A stretch of DNA of 64,000 nt from Nafulsella turpanensis ZLM-10 (GTDB lineage Bacteria; Bacteroidota; Bacteroidia; Cytophagales; Cyclobacteriaceae), in the NCBI RefSeq assembly GCF_000346615.1, contig NZ_ANNU01000023.1:1-64000 (forward strand), in the 5' to 3' direction. How positions within the stretch are numbered: the first letter of the stretch is position 1; the number at the start of each line of letters is the position of its first letter. Below are positions 63,312 to 64,000 of the stretch, in pieces. The notes under the pieces were generated by a model. That model ran no database searches, was not told the origin of the DNA, and saw only the letters and a list, made by a program, of their open reading frames with translations. A program made the position numbers and the translations under genes.

Positions 63312-64000
63312 TTATTCCACAACCGGGCCAGGTAAGCCCAGAGTAGGATAGTTCGCAAGCTTTGGCTCCGGAATATCTGCGTTGTAAAATTCATTGATTT
63401 CGTCGATGAACTTTTTGGCCACAAGGGCATATCCTCTCTGAGTCAGGTGAATACCATCAAGGCTAAAGGCATTGCCGGTAATGAACTGTGCATTGAAAGA
63501 AAGGCCCTGTACAGTATATCCATCTGCCACCTCATCAAAGAAAGAATTCATATCGACAAGGGCAAAGGTATTTTCCTGGGCTATGTTTTCAATTATATCA
63601 TTATAAGCTTCGATGGCGGCCTGCACTTCTGCAATTTCCGTTACGTCTAAAATGTATTGGTCAGCTTTTGGTAAAGCGGCATTTTCAGGAGTCAGCTGTC
63701 CTTCGGCAAGTGCAGTGAGGAGAATCAGCTCATCACTCCTCATTTCGCGGATGCCAAGCGGATTCATTGGGTTTTCATCTTCAATCACAAAAGGGTTTGG
63801 CCCTTCGGCGAAAACAGGGTAGAAGCCAGCCTGCTGAAAACCTGCAACTGTTTGCTGGAATCCAGCCTCTCTTTGAGCAACCACCTCCGGGGTATTGAAA
63901 ACACTATCTACGGCAGCAGCACCTTCTGCACCCAATACTGCTTCCAGGTTATCCATATTATTGATGGAGGCCTGGTAGGCCGCCTCAATTTCGGCTTGGA
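63312..64000 (-). CDS. SGNH/GDSL hydrolase, C-terminal part (runs off the window)
   Basis: The reading frame is open to the right edge, so only the last 229 or so codons are present; the Met at 63956 is internal. The end holds the catalytic dyad motif Ser-Leu-Asp-Gly-Ile-His-Leu-Thr-Gln-Arg-Gly (Asp and His of the SGNH triad), followed by a tail ending LPGPVVE. The nucleophile Ser block lies outside. Likely an exported esterase or lipase-type protein of the kind common in Cytophagales; large inserts rich in Glu/Ala are visible (AEIEAAYQASINN). Confidence 0.8.
   Translation of the reverse strand, partial: QAEIEAAYQASINNMDNLEAVLGAEGAAAVDSVFNTPEVVAQREAGFQQTVAGFQQAGFYPVFAEGPNPFVIEDENPMNPLGIREMRSDELILLTALAEGQLTPENAALPKADQYILDVTEIAEVQAAIEAYNDIIENIAQENTFALVDMNSFFDEVADGYTVQGLSFNAQFITGNAFSLDGIHLTQRGYALVAKKFIDEINEFYNADIPEPKLANYPTLGLPGPVVE

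Overview
The window looks like an ordinary chromosomal segment of a Bacteroidota bacterium, most likely of the order Cytophagales. Evidence: a type B C-terminal sorting domain of the type IX secretion system (T9SS) on a large secreted protein, Bacteroidota-type -7 promoter boxes (TAnnTTTG), DUF4382 and lipocalin-like lipoproteins, a split transketolase, fused trehalose synthesis enzymes, and the gene run miaB / sigma-54 activator / lptE / TPR protein / secG near groES-groEL. I see no rRNA, tRNA, insertion sequence, prophage, CRISPR array or plasmid function. Coding density is high, and most genes are housekeeping.

Layout. 1-3.6 kb: guanine deaminase, pyruvate dehydrogenase E1 beta, and a lipoprotein with OmpA-like and TPR parts. 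3.7-9.8 kb: small PspC protein, glycosyltransferase coupled to YbaB, T9SS substrate, hisS, small basic protein, phosphodiesterase. 10-16 kb: SDR, App1-type phosphatase, a frameshifted HExxH membrane protein, a dodecin-like gene, class III aminotransferase, PD40-OmpA protein, and an unlisted 56-residue membrane protein. 16-22.2 kb: one tight six-gene operon (FAH hydrolase, M23 peptidase, Bcp peroxiredoxin, transketolase N-half, VWA protein, transketolase C-half). 22.4-36.5 kb: M48 peptidase, gltBD, otsAB fusion, DnaQ-like exonuclease, mpl, dnaB, VF530-like protein. 37-44 kb: lipoprotein, quinone oxidoreductase, TPR protein, etfBA-bifunctional nuclease-nupC, and an M23-domain protein without a signal peptide.

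44.2-48.3 kb is the most interesting accessory-looking block: lipoprotein, ECF sigma factor, a predicted membrane-spanning anti-sigma protein with a beta-barrel-like C-terminal domain, a DUF4382 lipoprotein and a lipocalin-like protein, all co-directional. It looks like an envelope-sensing regulatory unit. 48.4-55 kb: pckA, POT peptide transporter, SiaC-like protein, PLDc_N membrane protein, groEL/groES. 55.3-64 kb: an uncharacterised protein, the secG-TPR-lptE-sigma54 activator-miaB operon, pabB-like synthase, YceI lipoprotein, and the C-terminal part of an SGNH hydrolase that runs off the right edge.

Metabolic themes are central carbon flow (PDH, PEPCK, transketolase), ammonium assimilation (GltBD), trehalose synthesis, electron transfer (EtfAB) and envelope biogenesis. 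All family names come from motif recognition by eye; no database search was run.
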